NCBI GenBank assembly: GCA_016271365.2
Contig: CM028130.1
Location: 473,651,501 to 473,715,500 of the forward strand
Direction: 5' to 3'
Length of the DNA stretch: 64,000 nt
Source: Neoceratodus forsteri
Taxonomy: Eukaryota > Chordata > Ceratodontiformes > Ceratodontidae
The notes beneath the pieces are model-generated. The model was not told where the DNA came from. It ran no database searches and saw only the letters and a list, made by a program, of their open reading frames with translations. This document shows positions 44,811-55,849 of the stretch, piece after piece. Made by a program: the position numbers and the translations under genes. Each line of letters begins with the position of its first letter. Positions within the stretch are counted from its first letter, which is position 1.

Positions 44811-46140
44811 CATAATAAAATAAGTTCTCTTTTTGATTTAAATTTTAAAGCCTTACCCAATACACTCCAAGCTAGACTAAAGCTCTGGAGCAAAATCCCT
44901 ATGTCTTTATGGGGCAAAGTACAAATAGTGAAGATGATGGTGATCCCTTTCTTATGGATTGCAAACGGTAATGGTACCCATTCCGGACTTTTGGTTTAAA
45001 CAAATAAATAAACAAATCAAGATTGGAATAATAAGCTCCCAAGAATACCATGGTCCAAATTATGTTTACCTATTGACAGTGGAGGGTTTGCTTGCCCAGA
45101 ATTAAAAAAAAGACATTATGTATCCTACATTATGAAAAAAGCGGTGAAGTGGGCCCATGAAGAAGAAACTGAGCCAAGTACAATAAGTATAAATTCCTTA
45201 CTGTCTTCAAATTTAGATGAGACAGTAGACTTAACACAACTAATATTTACAGCAAACAATTTTCAAAAAGCTAAACATGAAGTATTAAAAACAATTGTGG
45301 TAGGAATTAGTAAAATATAACAATAGAGTAATAAATAATAATAAAGTTTGAAATAATCCACATTTTAAGATAAGAGGTAAAAAACTAAAAAATAAACTGT
45401 GGGAAGGAAGGGGAGTGACTAACTGGAAAGATTTTGTGAAAACAGGTGCATAATTTCTTGGTCTTCCTTCAGAATAAGATTTGGAATCGGAGACAATCAG
45501 TTTCTCTATTTTTCTCAATTATTAAATGTGTTCACTAAGGACTATAAAAGATGGGAAAGGGCTCAAAACAACACAGTTTTTGAACAAGAATTAAATAGGA
45601 TTTTAGAAAGTAAGCCAAATAAACTGTTCACCTGGTTAACAAAAAACTTGAACAGCACTTTCTCTAAAAGTTTCAAAACCACATTTGAGTAATGGGATAA
45701 AGAATTACAATAAAAGACATCTGAACAGCAGTGGATGGTAGCAGGAAAGGCTATAGCTCAATATGGATTAACAAGAGACAGGGTAATATAGTATAAGATA
45801 CTGAAGAGCGCATATTTTTCCCTAAACAGATTGGCCAAAATGTACACGAATATGAGTAACATATGTTGGCACTGGCAGTCTTCTGATGCAGATATGTTGC
45901 ACATGTTCTTGAGCTGCAAATTAAGTCAGAAATGGTGGGCCTCAGCTTTTGAAGCCCTTGGAAAAGTAGGTTTCAATCTTACACAATGGCTGGAACCAAG
46001 GTACACAATTTTGGAGATGTGCAACCTTATAGGTAAGGGTAACAGGGAAAGATTGTTTTTGAAGGTGACCTTCATGTTGGCCAAAAGATTATTATTAAAA
46101 TACCTGAAATGTGACTCAGGGAATAACCCGTCCCTATAAA
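43260..46140 (+). pseudogene. L1 ORF2 reverse transcriptase and C-terminus (upright half)
   Basis: Starts with QSITEVLCFSSMIECWDAF and KATLRG, the linker just after the endonuclease. Then: SKALNMDGFTLEMF (about 43890), IVILNIDYKIF and SNHSGFVPGKIIQT (44134-44478), TKAFDMIEWVYLFY (motif A, Asp kept), TGVRQGCPR (motif B), and LNAFADDVCLTL (motif C, Asp pair kept; 44448-44663). The thumb and C-terminal parts follow to 46139 (LHMFLSCKLSQKWW, the Cys/His-like segment). A (TA)n run sits in the thumb region at 44771. There are many stops and frameshifts. The 3' UTR and tail follow to 46516. Confidence 0.82.
44771..44806. repeat. (TA)n microsatellite
   Basis: Eighteen consecutive TA dinucleotides inside the L1 reverse-transcriptase remnant. 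Confidence 0.95.
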
Positions 46141-46520
46141 TGAGTGAAGTACTCTTTTTTGACCTTATTGTTCAGTTATAAATATTTGACAAAGTTTGAA
46201 TCCATATGGAAACTACAAAAAAAAGATGTGGCCCAATGGTCATTAAGTGACTTTGAAAGTTAAGAGTACATGCCATTATACTGCATAGAAAGGAGGTATT
46301 CTCTTATGATTGAGTGGGTGAAGAAATGAATGATATAACATAGCACTGTCAAATGTAAAATGTATTTAGCCCAATATTTATTTATATATTTATGTATTAC
46401 AATCTGTCTCTGTATGGAACCTTCCTTTTATATCGGATGTATAATTCCAACCTCCCTAATGTTATTGTCATTGTATTATGAAACTTTATTCTTAAAAAAT
46501 CAATAAAAATTATATTTTCA

Positions 46521-46611
46521 GATTTAGTTTCCTGGCATGGCTGCAGTTCTCCTTAACAGACAAAATGTACTCTTACGTTGACCCCAAAGCCGCAGGATCT
46601 TGTGTGGAGAA
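46521..46611 (+). pseudogene. Older L1/Tx1 ORF1 remnant, 3' part
   Basis: Continues the frame broken at 34525: RFSFLAWLQFSLTDKMYSYV then DPKAAGSCVEK. This matches the usual ORF1 C-terminus (FPARLRF...F.dp..A..f). It ends at the left border of gag-only DIRS copy 3, which therefore also inserted into this old L1. Confidence 0.75.
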
Positions 46612-47575
46612 ATTAAAATTATGTACCTACCGTAATTCTGATCTTTCTGTGTATCTTCACCATTCATCACAGTTGGGTAGTGGCCAGAGGTCATGACCCC
46701 ATGGGAGTTCTTCTTTTTTGCATGGGCAGAGCTGATGCAGCAATGGCGCCACCCCTCGAGGCCGAAGTACAACGTGGCGCTCACGGGTTGGCCATTAGCT
46801 GCTGTCAGCGCCACCCCTCACCAGTTCTGAGTCACCGTGAGAGTAAGAAATAGGGGTGGGAGGGTGGGACAAGAGAGCCCAAGGGACAGATAAAGGAAAG
46901 GATGTAATAAACAAAAGGAGGAATAAGCAACCGAGAGGACAGATGAAGGAGAAAGCAGAATCTAAGGGGATTGGGAGGGGCCCTGATCTCTGGAAAAAAG
47001 GAAAAGGGAAAGAAAAGGGAAACAAAGAACGCAATTAAATGGGAAGGGAGAGGACAAGTCTAAGACTCGTGGTCTGGACTCCTGTTTTTAGAAAATGGAA
47101 ATTACTGCCCAAGGGAGTCAGCAAGAGAGCTTGGCAAAGCTGGCAATATCCCAAGTCAAGGATTACTTGACCAAGAAGAAAACTCCCAGCAGGAAACGAC
47201 TTCCTACAGCCGTAGATAAAGGAGGGGGGATCCAGGAGCCAAGGTACGTCCTCTCCCGTAACCAACAAAAACAAGGGGGGAACCCCTCCTCTAGAAGAAT
47301 CATAAAAGGGATTAGTCCCAAAGGACAAGGGTAAGGAGAGGACAGAGGGGGCAGCAACCAACATCCCACCCCTAAAAGGGGTGGAAGCCAAAAGTGATGA
47401 GGAAAATAGCTCCCCCGTCTCCTCCCCCAGCCTCAAGGCTGCAAAAGAAACTCCCCTGCATGCCACAAGGTTCCCCAACTCCTGGCCAACAGGAATGAGG
47501 GAGGGAAGAGGGGAGGCACACAGAGGAAGGGGGACCCAGAGACTGAGGCACCAGGAGGATGGAGTAAGGGATTTA

Positions 47576-47672
47576 TGACGAATGGTGAAGATACACAGAA
47601 AGATCCTGAATTACGGTAGGTATGTAATTTTCATATCTTATCTGTGTAAATCTTCACCATTCATCACAGATG
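47576..47672. repeat. Internal complementary region of DIRS copy 3
   Basis: GACGAATGGTGAAGATACAC to GTATGTAATTTTC is the reverse complement of the element's left tip (46612-46670). The following ATATCTTATCTGTGTAAATC block corresponds to the complement of the lost right tip. Confidence 0.75.
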
Positions 47673-47689
47673 GGTGAGTACCGAGCCCT

Positions 47690-50545
47690 CCCGAAGGGGG
47701 CCTGAGACCCTAAGGGACTAAGCCACTTTAGTTCCCAGTGGGGAAGACACTGGGAGGGAGAACCTCTATGGGCACGGTGAGGCCTGAGACTGTGGGGAGT
47801 GAGACGGGGACCCCCTGGAGTGGGAAGGAAGTTGCCCCAACAATTGCTACCTCACTCTGTGGGAGAAAAGGTGGGTTCTCCGGTAGGCAGAGGAAATCAC
47901 CAACGTCGGGCCATGGGTGACAACAGGGAAAGACGAAGCCACGCCATCCGCCTGATGCAGATCGCTGTCCCTATGACTCTAGAAGCTACCTCGTTGGTGT
48001 CATAGGATGCCCTCACTTGGTGCCTTGCTAGCTCCAGGCCCTAAGCAGAGAATGCAATGGCCTATCTGGTTACCTCCGTATCAGGCAAAGAGGCTAGGAG
48101 CTGAGCTAGCATGGACCACAAGAACCTGTCATAGGATGCATAGTGGGCCTGATGTGAAACTATGGACAGTAAAATCCATGCCGAGTAAAAGGTCCTCTGA
48201 CTCCAGAAGTCAAAATCTGAAGAGTCTTGATCTGGGGGCCGGTCACGGTGAAGGTTGCAAAGCCTATCAGGAGTGTCCAGCTGGGTCAACCCCAACAGAG
48301 GGTGAGGCATGCGACCTGGAGACTTCGAGGGAGCACAATACCTCTGGCTCAGTTCCCTAGGGGCCGGGACACTGGAGAAGGGACATTGCCAGAAGCGCAG
48401 TGACTCCTCCCTGAAGGGAGCAGGCCAGGTGGGAACCACCAGGTTGGCCACACTGAATTCACCTAGAAAGGTGCACGCCATGTGCTCAGGATTGTCTTGA
48501 GAACCAGGGTTGATACGAAGAGCCTCCATCATCCTCGTGAGGAAGCACTCATATGAAGCCAGATCAGCGGCAGGGGAGATGTGGACAGATGGTTCCTCCC
48601 TCTGAGAAGGGGGATGAGGAAGCGGAAGATCTTGGAGATTCAGGGGGCGGCTGCTCAGGGGGAAGGTGGAACACCCGCTTGTCCATCCCCCTAACATAAG
48701 TGGGAAAGTAAGCAGCTGCACCCCTGAACTGCTCCCAGATAAGAGGTCCCCTAGGACCAGCAATACCAGGGAGAGAAGGAGATGGTAAGAGAGGAATGGG
48801 GGCCAGATCCAATGAAGAAGAGGAATGTCCTCTGCCCAGGCAAGAGAGCCTGCCGGATGCTCCCAAAAGAACTGGAGCTCCGGGAAGCCCAACAGCCGAC
48901 AGCTGGTCAATCATACTGGAACTGCCTAGACCATGCCCTGAAGAGTCTCCCTTGTGAGGCAACCAGGACTGTGAGAGTCCCGAAGAATGGTCCCTGGCCT
49001 CCAAAGAGGAGGACCCTTTTGAGGAGAGAGAGGGGGAAGTATGAGGGACCACACTATGACTCCTTCCTGAACCTGGGTGGGTCCCTGGGAGAGGCCACTG
49101 CACCAAACTCAGGCCCCTCGACCCCTTGGACTCCAAAAGAGCCCTCCACCTTGAAAACACCAGCCTAGACAGCTGGCAGCTCTGAGTAGTCCCCGAAGAG
49201 ACCACCCAGGGTGCAGCATCCTCCCCTTCCGTGGGTGCTCCGGTCGGCCCCAGAGCTGGGCTATCCAGGCACACCACAAGAGGGGGTACCCCAACAAGGA
49301 GCAGAAGATCCCCCAACCCCAGGCTGCACAGCAATGACCACCTGGACAGCTGCCTGCCAGTCAGTGCCACTGACCCCAGAATCAGGAAACACTGCCCGCT
49401 CTCCAGAGGGAGGCTGAGTGTGGGCCATTGAAGTGACCACTGTGGGGTCTCTGGAAGCCAGTCTTGATCAGACCTGAAATCCCCCTCTGAAGAGGTGGAG
49501 ACCGAGGTCCGATGCCAGACCGCCCGCTGACCCATGCCCCTTCCTGGACTGTGAGAGGTGCCAATCTGAGCCCTGTCACCACAGTCGGTGCCAACTCCCT
49601 CCTCGGCACTGGGAATGGCACCCAAGGCAGAGACAGCACCAACCACGGCACCTAAGCCGGAATCGGCACCAGTCACGGTGCCGTCCACTCCCAAGGTGCT
49701 GCGAATGGCACCGGAGTCAAAGGCGGCACCAACGATGGTGCCAAGCCCCTCCCCCCAGTGCCATGAACGGCACCAAGATCAGAAACGGCACCACCCACAG
49801 CGCCGTCACCCACCATGGCTTAAATGGTGCCAGAGCTGGAAACGGTGCCGTCTCCAGTCTCGGCACCGAGAATGGTGTACAGACCAGGAACAGCCATAGA
49901 AGAAGTAGTCACACCTCCCACGGTGCCACTCCCACTATCAGCACTGTGAATGGTGCCAACCACAGAAACGGCACCAAGAGATGGCCCAGCACTGACCACG
50001 GTGCTGTCTGGGCCTTTAACACTGCAAGCGATGCCGACACCCGAAAGGGCACCAGCGGACAACGTCGAGGCCAGTGCTGGCCCGGGCATCCCACGCGTGA
50101 CACCGGGGGTGCCTTCACCCCGAAGGGGCAACTGCCAATCAGTGCCTCCCACCCACCCCCCAAAGGGAATGGACTGGGCCTCCCGCACCATGGAAGGGGC
50201 CCCTGCTGCGGTATGGCTAAAAGAGGCAGAGGCCCCCTCCTCTGTGGTCTGTGTAGAACTGGGAGGGGACCCGGAGGAAGAGTCAAGTGACCATGTGTTG
50301 GCCTTACGAGTGCGGGCCCATCCCCCGAAAGAAGGCGGCATTCACCCCACTTTCCACGTGTGCAATTCGACAACTCGGCAATTCATAGAGAAGCAGGGAT
50401 CACACGAATCCATGTCGTGAAGAGGGCCAAGACAGGTGACACACCAATCATGCTGGTCGGTAATGGAATAACAGCAGCCACAGGAGCACGGACGCATAGG
50501 AAACTGCCCCGTCTTCGACGATTTCTTGCCCCCTGTACCAGACAT
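47690..50545 (-). pseudogene. gag: DIRS Gag with intact zinc-binding cluster (copy 3)
   Basis: The ATG at 50543-50545 opens MSGTGGKKSSKTGQFPMRPC. The Cys/His cluster is complete: C-S-C-G-C-C, then D-Q-H-D-W-C-V-T-C-L, D-M-D-S-C-D-P-C. It is the best example of the shared N-terminal domain. A single TGA at 50342 interrupts a frame that otherwise continues to about 49820. Frameshifts follow: 49694-48564 in one frame (low-complexity and Pro/Ser-rich parts, LIWEQFRGAAAY) and 48910-48062 in another (PPDQDSSDFDFWSQRTFYSA, YDRFLWSMLAQLLASLP). The length class is the same as copy 2, about 950 codons. Inactive. Confidence 0.75.
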
Positions 50546-50766
50546 GATCTACCAATAAAATAACAGCAAAAACAGACTCAACGTCGCTGAAAATAAAGTA
50601 AAAAGAACAGTCTTACCAGTCAGCGACGTCAAGTAGTGGCGAAACAGAACCAACGGGACATTTACGACTCCGGAAGCCAATCAAAAACTAGGCCGTAGCA
50701 TGTGACGCAGTTTTCTTCAGGAGCTCCGCATGAGATCCAACCTCTATGGTGGGAGATGAAGACTAT

Positions 50767-51039
50767 ATATGGGACATGGGCTGTGGTGGTGGTGGTCTAT
50801 GTAGGGTAATTCTGGTGTGTCACCAACATAGCAGAGGCTTCGTTTTCAGGGAAGCCCCTTTCAATTAATTATAGCTTGCTCACCCTATCTCAGGAGTGTG
50901 TGGGGACCTGTGTGGCCTGAGCAGCATGTCACACCAACATATGCGGAGCTGTAACAAATGGGAAGCCTTGTACAGTGGACACCCCTGTCCCTGTGGTTTC
51001 TCCTCATTTTTGGCCTTTCAGGTACTGAAATTTTGCTAA
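50767..51039. other. Unassigned spacer
   Basis: Short unrecognised sequence between two DIRS pieces. Nothing coding is seen. Confidence 0.3.
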
Positions 51040-51788
51040 ATATATGAAGAGGAGAACTGATACTAGAGCTGGCACCGCATCAGTCATAGGGCCTGGCATC
51101 GACCTCCTCCTCAAAACCGCAAGAGCTACCCGAGTTGGAGAGCAACACCTCAACCTCCCCTTCAGGATGCCAATCAGCCTTGGTGCTGGTCCCTCTCCTG
51201 GTACCAGAACGGGGCTCAACATCATGGCTGGAATCTGCCTGCCCACCGACACAGCAATGATGTCAGGGGCCAGGGCGACACCGGACCACGACACTGAAGA
51301 GTTCTCCAGTGTAGGCTGAGTGTATAGCTTTGGCTTCATCACCGAGGAGGTCCATTACCCAGGATGAACAGATGGATGTGGTGCTCAGCCGGCCACCCAG
51401 AAGGAGCCAGCTGTCCACCAGATCCACCTGTCATGGCCGCTGATGCCTTGGTGAAGAAAGGTTGAGGACAACTCTGTTCTTCAGCTGTACCAGAGGCATT
51501 GGTAAGGGGCGCAGCGGAAGGGTCCAAGGACCTGACCTTGGCAGCCCAGGTCTGTGCCTACCCTTGAAGGTGGGAATCAGATGACCCAACATCAGAGCAC
51601 AGAACTTGATGGTACAGCTGTCCATTGAAAAGCAGGCATCACAAGAATCCATACCATGTTGTGGCTCAAGGTAGGTCCAGCAAACCTGGTGTTGGTCCTT
51701 TGTCACAATTGACTTCGCAAAGGAACACTGATGCATAATAGGGGCATTTTTAGACCCTTGGTCTTTTTTTCTCAAACTTGGACATCAT
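51040..51788 (-). pseudogene. gag: Divergent DIRS gag fragment (copy 4)
   Basis: Minus strand from MMSKFEKKRPRV (51788), with a frameshift into the 51431-51775 frame. The cluster TKDQHQVCWTYLEPQHGMDS then C-D-A-C-F-S-M-D lines up with copy 3 (TDQHDWCVTCLGPLHDMDSC), with one Cys lost. Further on, the plus strand shows the GGTGCTGG/GGCACC words typical of the low-complexity part. Only the N-terminal quarter is visible and no terminal repeat was found. It is more diverged than copies 1-3. Confidence 0.6.
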
Positions 51789-52221
51789 GGACAAAATAAG
51801 AAAATGATAGCGACACCAGGAAAAAATAACCTTGGCTATGTCATAGTAGAAGTCTGATGATGGTTGAACGAAGGCGCTGCTCCCATGGTGTGCACTTGAC
51901 TGCGGCAGCAACATAACAGGTGCGTGAAGGAGTTGACGATGGTTGTTGGCCGGTGTGTGGCATCACATGGGTACGTGCTGCATGTGAGCGACATTAGTAG
52001 CCAACGTCAGCTCACTCCCTAAAAGAAAAAAGTTTCTGCAGGGTCCTAGTGCCTCCGGTCCTATACCCATATGTATGAATCAATGCTGAAGACCGATTTA
52101 GGGAAGATGAGAACAACTACATTAAAACACATTTACAGTTACACAGTGACGAAGCACATACAGTAACTGCATAGCTTCAGTACACCAGAGACATAAAATA
52201 CGGTGTGTCCTTATTGCTTAC
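51789..52221. other. Intronic or spacer sequence
   Basis: No coding signal. It directly follows, in transcript direction, the splice donor of the exon at 52222-52325, so it is probably intron. Confidence 0.35.
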
Positions 52222-52325
52222 CATAGCATCTGTAGATGCATGGATTTCTCCATATCCAACATTCAGTATGGTCTGTGCAGCAAAGTACAGTGCAGCGATA
52301 TAGGCTCGTGTGGCAGATACTGAGT
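52222..52325 (-). CDS. Internal exon: pore loop of a K+-type voltage-gated/cyclic-nucleotide-gated-like channel
   Basis: Minus strand. A pyrimidine-rich acceptor ATTTTAATTTTTCTAG precedes the exon, and the donor ATG|GTAAGC follows. The exon is 104 bp: two bases finish a split codon, then 34 open codons run to the junction. They read SVSATRAYIAALYFAAQ, then TILNVGYGEIHASTDAM. An aromatic pore helix (Y-I-A-A-L-Y-F-A) followed by the VGYGE selectivity-filter motif is the pattern of tetrameric K+ channels. The helix before GYG and the following Ile-His resemble Shaker/KAT, HCN and CNGK-type channels more than Kv1-4. The other two frames give no such pattern. No neighbouring exon was found within the repeats around it, so the gene is not identified. 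Confidence 0.7.
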
Positions 52326-53119
52326 CTAGAAAAATTAAAATAGATTATTGGTCACTTGGTATCATTTTTTAAAATGCACCTTTCCATTTATTTTGTCAAA
52401 CAACAGACTTTAACACAGCATTATAAATCATATTATCATTCTTAGAATATCAGAGCATTTTATTTCTTAAAATGCCAGGTACTCTTATAGCAATCAGAGA
52501 GTGCTGCATGCCAGTACCGTAGTTCTAAAATTCACAAGTTGTGAGTTCAGTTTGCACTGCCCTTTTCATGTACTGGAGTCTTGCATTTTCTACAAAGTAA
52601 AACATTTTGATTTTAAATAAAAGTTCCATTTTTAAAAAAACAGACATTTTTAATCTGATCCATAATATGTTTATGTAAGACCCTTGTGGAGTGAGCTTCC
52701 CTCCAGAATGACTTAGGGAGTGAGGCACCACTACCGTTCACTGGCATGGGGCTGTTGTAGGTGTTGACAGTGGCTCCTGGGCTAATTTATCATTAAAGGT
52801 AAGAAACAAACTCTGGTCAGCACCACAGTGGCTACTAATGCATTAATGTGATAAGGGATTTATTTATTTCAAAGGTTTTACAAGCAAAGACATACTGAGC
52901 TAGTAACAACTCATTTTTAGAAGTGTCTTGGAGGAAGGGGAAAAGGGAAAAGATAACATATACAAAAATACAGAATACAAAGTTCATAGAAATGGAATAC
53001 ATGTAACAAAGATAAAGAGGACAATTATGTCTAAGAATAAATTCACAAAAATAAGTTACCAAGCAATAAGTTGTGGAACTGACAAAGCTAGGGGAATGAC
53101 TGATACTGGGGAAGAGATA
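52326..53119. other. Probable intron; no gene seen
   Basis: AT-rich, no repeats or homology recognised. Lies upstream of the channel exon in transcript direction. Confidence 0.35.
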
Positions 53120-53437
53120 CAGATAGTGATATGTGAAGTCTGCAAACTTCGCTCCGAGAAATATTTCAAGAATTGCACTGAATTTGCGTAATTTGCCAAT
53201 TTGCGGAGCGCTGTATTGAATGCAAAGTGTGGAATTTCATGGGCAAAATTCACACTTCACACACGAACTTTGGCCACAATGAAAAAAAAAAGAATTCCTG
53301 GTGTCTAGAGGTCCCCACGCCCCTACTGCTCACTGGTGCTTTGGCCACAATGTAAAATATATCTTTTATTAACTCCATGGTGTCTAGTGCTCCAACCCCC
53401 ACCACAGTTGTAATAATTAACAAAAAGTTTATTCCAT

Positions 53438-55292
53438 TGTAACCCCCCTGCAAATGGGGGTTCCCAAAAGTTTTCCAGGAGCTTGCCTGAATGCTCCAAG
53501 TCTGGGCGGTGTTCGGTGTCTGAGCTGTTTAAATGTGGTTCCAAGTGAGTGCTATTTGAGCCTCCACGTACTGTTTCTTTAACAGCTGTCTGCTTGCAGA
53601 CTTAATTAATTTGCATGGAGGACTGTGTATTTAATGCTGAATCCGCCGAGCTGCTATGCCGTTACTACCGTGTGCAGAGGCAGCCTTGTTGAAAGATATA
53701 ACTGGTTGCCAGAAATCATTTAGAGTGACTGAGAAATTGTAGTTTGTCTAACCTGTCTTTATTTTAGCACAAACTGTTTCAGTGTAGCTCTTTCATTTTT
53801 GTCCTGAACTGCTGTGCTGGGCCAATTGAGTTAAGGGAGCCCTAAAATGGAGCCTGTGGACGAATCAGAACTTGGACTCTTAATTTTGAGCTGGACACAA
53901 GGGGATTGTATGGGCAGTGACTCTGGGAAATGTAGTTTTGACCATGGCACCTATTTCTACCAACAGAGGAAGTCTTATTGTGAGTGACAGCTGAACCAAC
54001 CAACAGAATGGTGTGGAGCTAAAGGAAATGCCCTGCTCTGTGACTGGAAAGCTGAGATCAGTTGTGACAGTGAAGAGAGAAGGAGCTCTGTGTTCTGCGG
54101 TGTATAGTTTCGCGTGGGAAGTGCTTGTGAGGCTCTGAGGTTCGGCCTGCAGCTGTTGCAAGTGCCATTTCAGACTGAATCTGATTGTGAGTAGAAAGAA
54201 GGAAGTCTGAAGAGTGGAAACCAGGCTCACCCTGTAAAAGACTGGAGAAATTGCTGAATCGCGCTCAGTCTGTCAGGAACTGAAGCTGCTGTGTGTGCTC
54301 CCGGGTATTTTGCAGTAACTGCGATCGGGATCGAGAAGCAGTCTGCCTGGTATAGTACCTTCCTTTTACATATGAATGTGCGTAGTGCTTGTGGGGAATC
54401 GCTATTTCCAATTCCCCGTGCTGTGTGCTATGTGCTGAAGCTGGAAGCAAACCCCAGCTTAGCTTGGACTAAATACGTTTGCTATCAACTGCAGTGGGAT
54501 CCAGTCACAAGGACCTTGTCGCCATGCCCTGTTGTTCTGGCAATCCAGAAGAACATCTACCTTCCGGTCCTCAGCTTTGGTGTTGTGAGTACAAATCAGG
54601 GTATTCCCCTGCAGTCTGTTTTCAATCACAAGTGTGTCATCTAATTCTTGTTTCCCTGCTTCATGGACTGAGCCATCCGGCTCCGGATAACATTTGGGTG
54701 TTGTGCATATATTTTCTTCTACTGGGCCCCATCCATCTGCACCTGCCAGCCAACCCCGGGCAATGGACCTGGCTAGCCCCCCCCCCCAACCTGGGTACCC
54801 AGATTGTAACTTTTCAGACCCTGTAAGTGTGCACAGTACTGTGATTTAATGCCACCAATTAACCTGATTTCCCCCTCCCGTGTTACTGCCCCCTAAATAA
54901 ATCAGATTTGTTGTTATACTATATACTGTCTGTGGTGTTGGTACTTATGGAAACAGTATTGTGTTTTGCTGTGTATGTTGTTTAACCTTATTTTACAGGG
55001 GGTCCTCAGAGATGTGCTGCATAATCAGTCTCGAGGATAAGTGGTATCTATGTGAGTGAACAGTGTGTATATGTGGGGTATTGGGGCTGTAACTCTGGGG
55101 TACTGTGTGAGCCACTAGAGGGAATGAAAGGGGGTCTCAGTGTCCCAGAGGGCTGTGACCAAGCTAGTCTAACCACTACAAACCCTGACCTCTGGGTGGA
55201 GGCACCTGCCACAGGACCTAGGCCCCTCAACTTGTCCGTAGTCAAACAGGCAGGGGTAGTAGCCCTTGGGATAGCACCACCTAGGGGTTACA
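53438..55292. mobile_element. Solo LTR of a retroviral-type element
   Basis: Starts TGTAACCCCC and ends GGGGTTACA, so the ends are TG...CA with a 9-bp inverted terminal pairing. It is flanked by CCAT (53434) and CCGT (55293), a probable 4-bp target duplication with one change. Removing it restores the foldback arm (TTATTCCAT joined to AGTGTAGGGTCC), as in the opposite arm. AATAAA at about 54893 is a likely polyadenylation signal, which would put transcription on the plus strand. No retroviral gene is present: the internal part was lost by LTR-LTR recombination. Confidence 0.7.
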
Positions 55293-55295
55293 CCG

Positions 55296-55800
55296 TAGTG
55301 TAGGGTCCCTCCCCTGTCCCCGATCTCATGATGTCCCACCCGTTAATAATAAAAATAGTTTTTCATAGTGTATTGTCCCACCCCAGTCCCCGATCGCTTG
55401 ATCCCCCACCTGTTAATGATAAAAATAATATTCCATAGTGCAGTTTCTCTCTCTCCCTTCCCCACCACCAATTGCCACACTGTAATAAAATGATACCATC
55501 TTTTCCATAGCATAACGTCCCTCCTCACTCCCTGCCACTGATCGCCACACTGTATTGTAAAAATAAAACCTTTTCCATAGTGTAGGGTCCCACCTCAGTC
55601 ACCAATCACCCACCAGAGAATAAAAAAATTAATTTCCATAGTGTAGGGTCCCACCCCATTCCCCATTGCCCAATCCCCTGATCCCCCACCCGTTCATGGT
55701 ACAAATATTTTCCATAGTGTAGGGACCTACCCTGTTGCCCGATCTCCCATCCCAATATGAAAATTAATATCTTTCCATAGTGTAGTGGTCCTCCCAAGCC
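55296..55800. repeat. Minisatellite, left foldback arm, eight units of about 65-75 bp
   Basis: CCATAGTGTAGGGTCCCACC-type starts occur near 55293, 55362, 55432, 55507, 55575, 55637, 55713 and 55778. Each is followed by a C-rich CCCCGATCNCCCACC part and an AT-rich spacer. Confidence 0.75.
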
Positions 55801-55849
55801 CCCATCCTTTCCGGTAATCACAAAGCACACTACTCCTCCTGCCCAAGCA

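Larger units (their letters stand above)
34526..46516 (+). mobile_element. Younger L1 with inverted 5' half (twin-priming type)
   Basis: Flanked by 19-bp target duplications TTCAGACTTAGTTTTCTGG (34507-34525) and TTCAGATTTAGTTTCCTGG (46517-46535), two mismatches. The left half reads on the minus strand: 5' region, ORF1 (42403 down to about 41420), endonuclease (35363 down to about 34600). The right half reads on plus from WDAFKATLRG (about 43270), through the reverse transcriptase, to an A-rich 3' end with AATAAA (46501). The two halves adjoin in L1 coordinates, as known 5' inversions do. A 5.7-kb DIRS sits inside the left half. Confidence 0.8.
46612..50766 (-). mobile_element. Gag-only DIRS-type retrotransposon, copy 3 (right repeat lost)
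   Basis: Left terminal repeat 46612-46830 (TATCTTCACCATTCATCACA), internal complementary region 47576-47672, gag 47690-50545. It follows copies 1 and 2 rightward to about 50766 (GGGAGATGAAGA), after which homology stops, so the gag-side terminal repeat is missing. As in the other copies, no polymerase or recombinase lies between gag and the internal region. Confidence 0.8.

Noticed and set aside
34697..46139. Two separate L1 elements placed head to head
   Set aside because: One pair of 19-bp target duplications encloses both halves and an old ORF1 frame resumes across them, so one 5'-inverted insertion explains the data better.
54291..54644. 117-codon open frame within the solo LTR
   Set aside because: LTRs are non-coding regulatory sequence, there is no homology, and the frame has no good start context.
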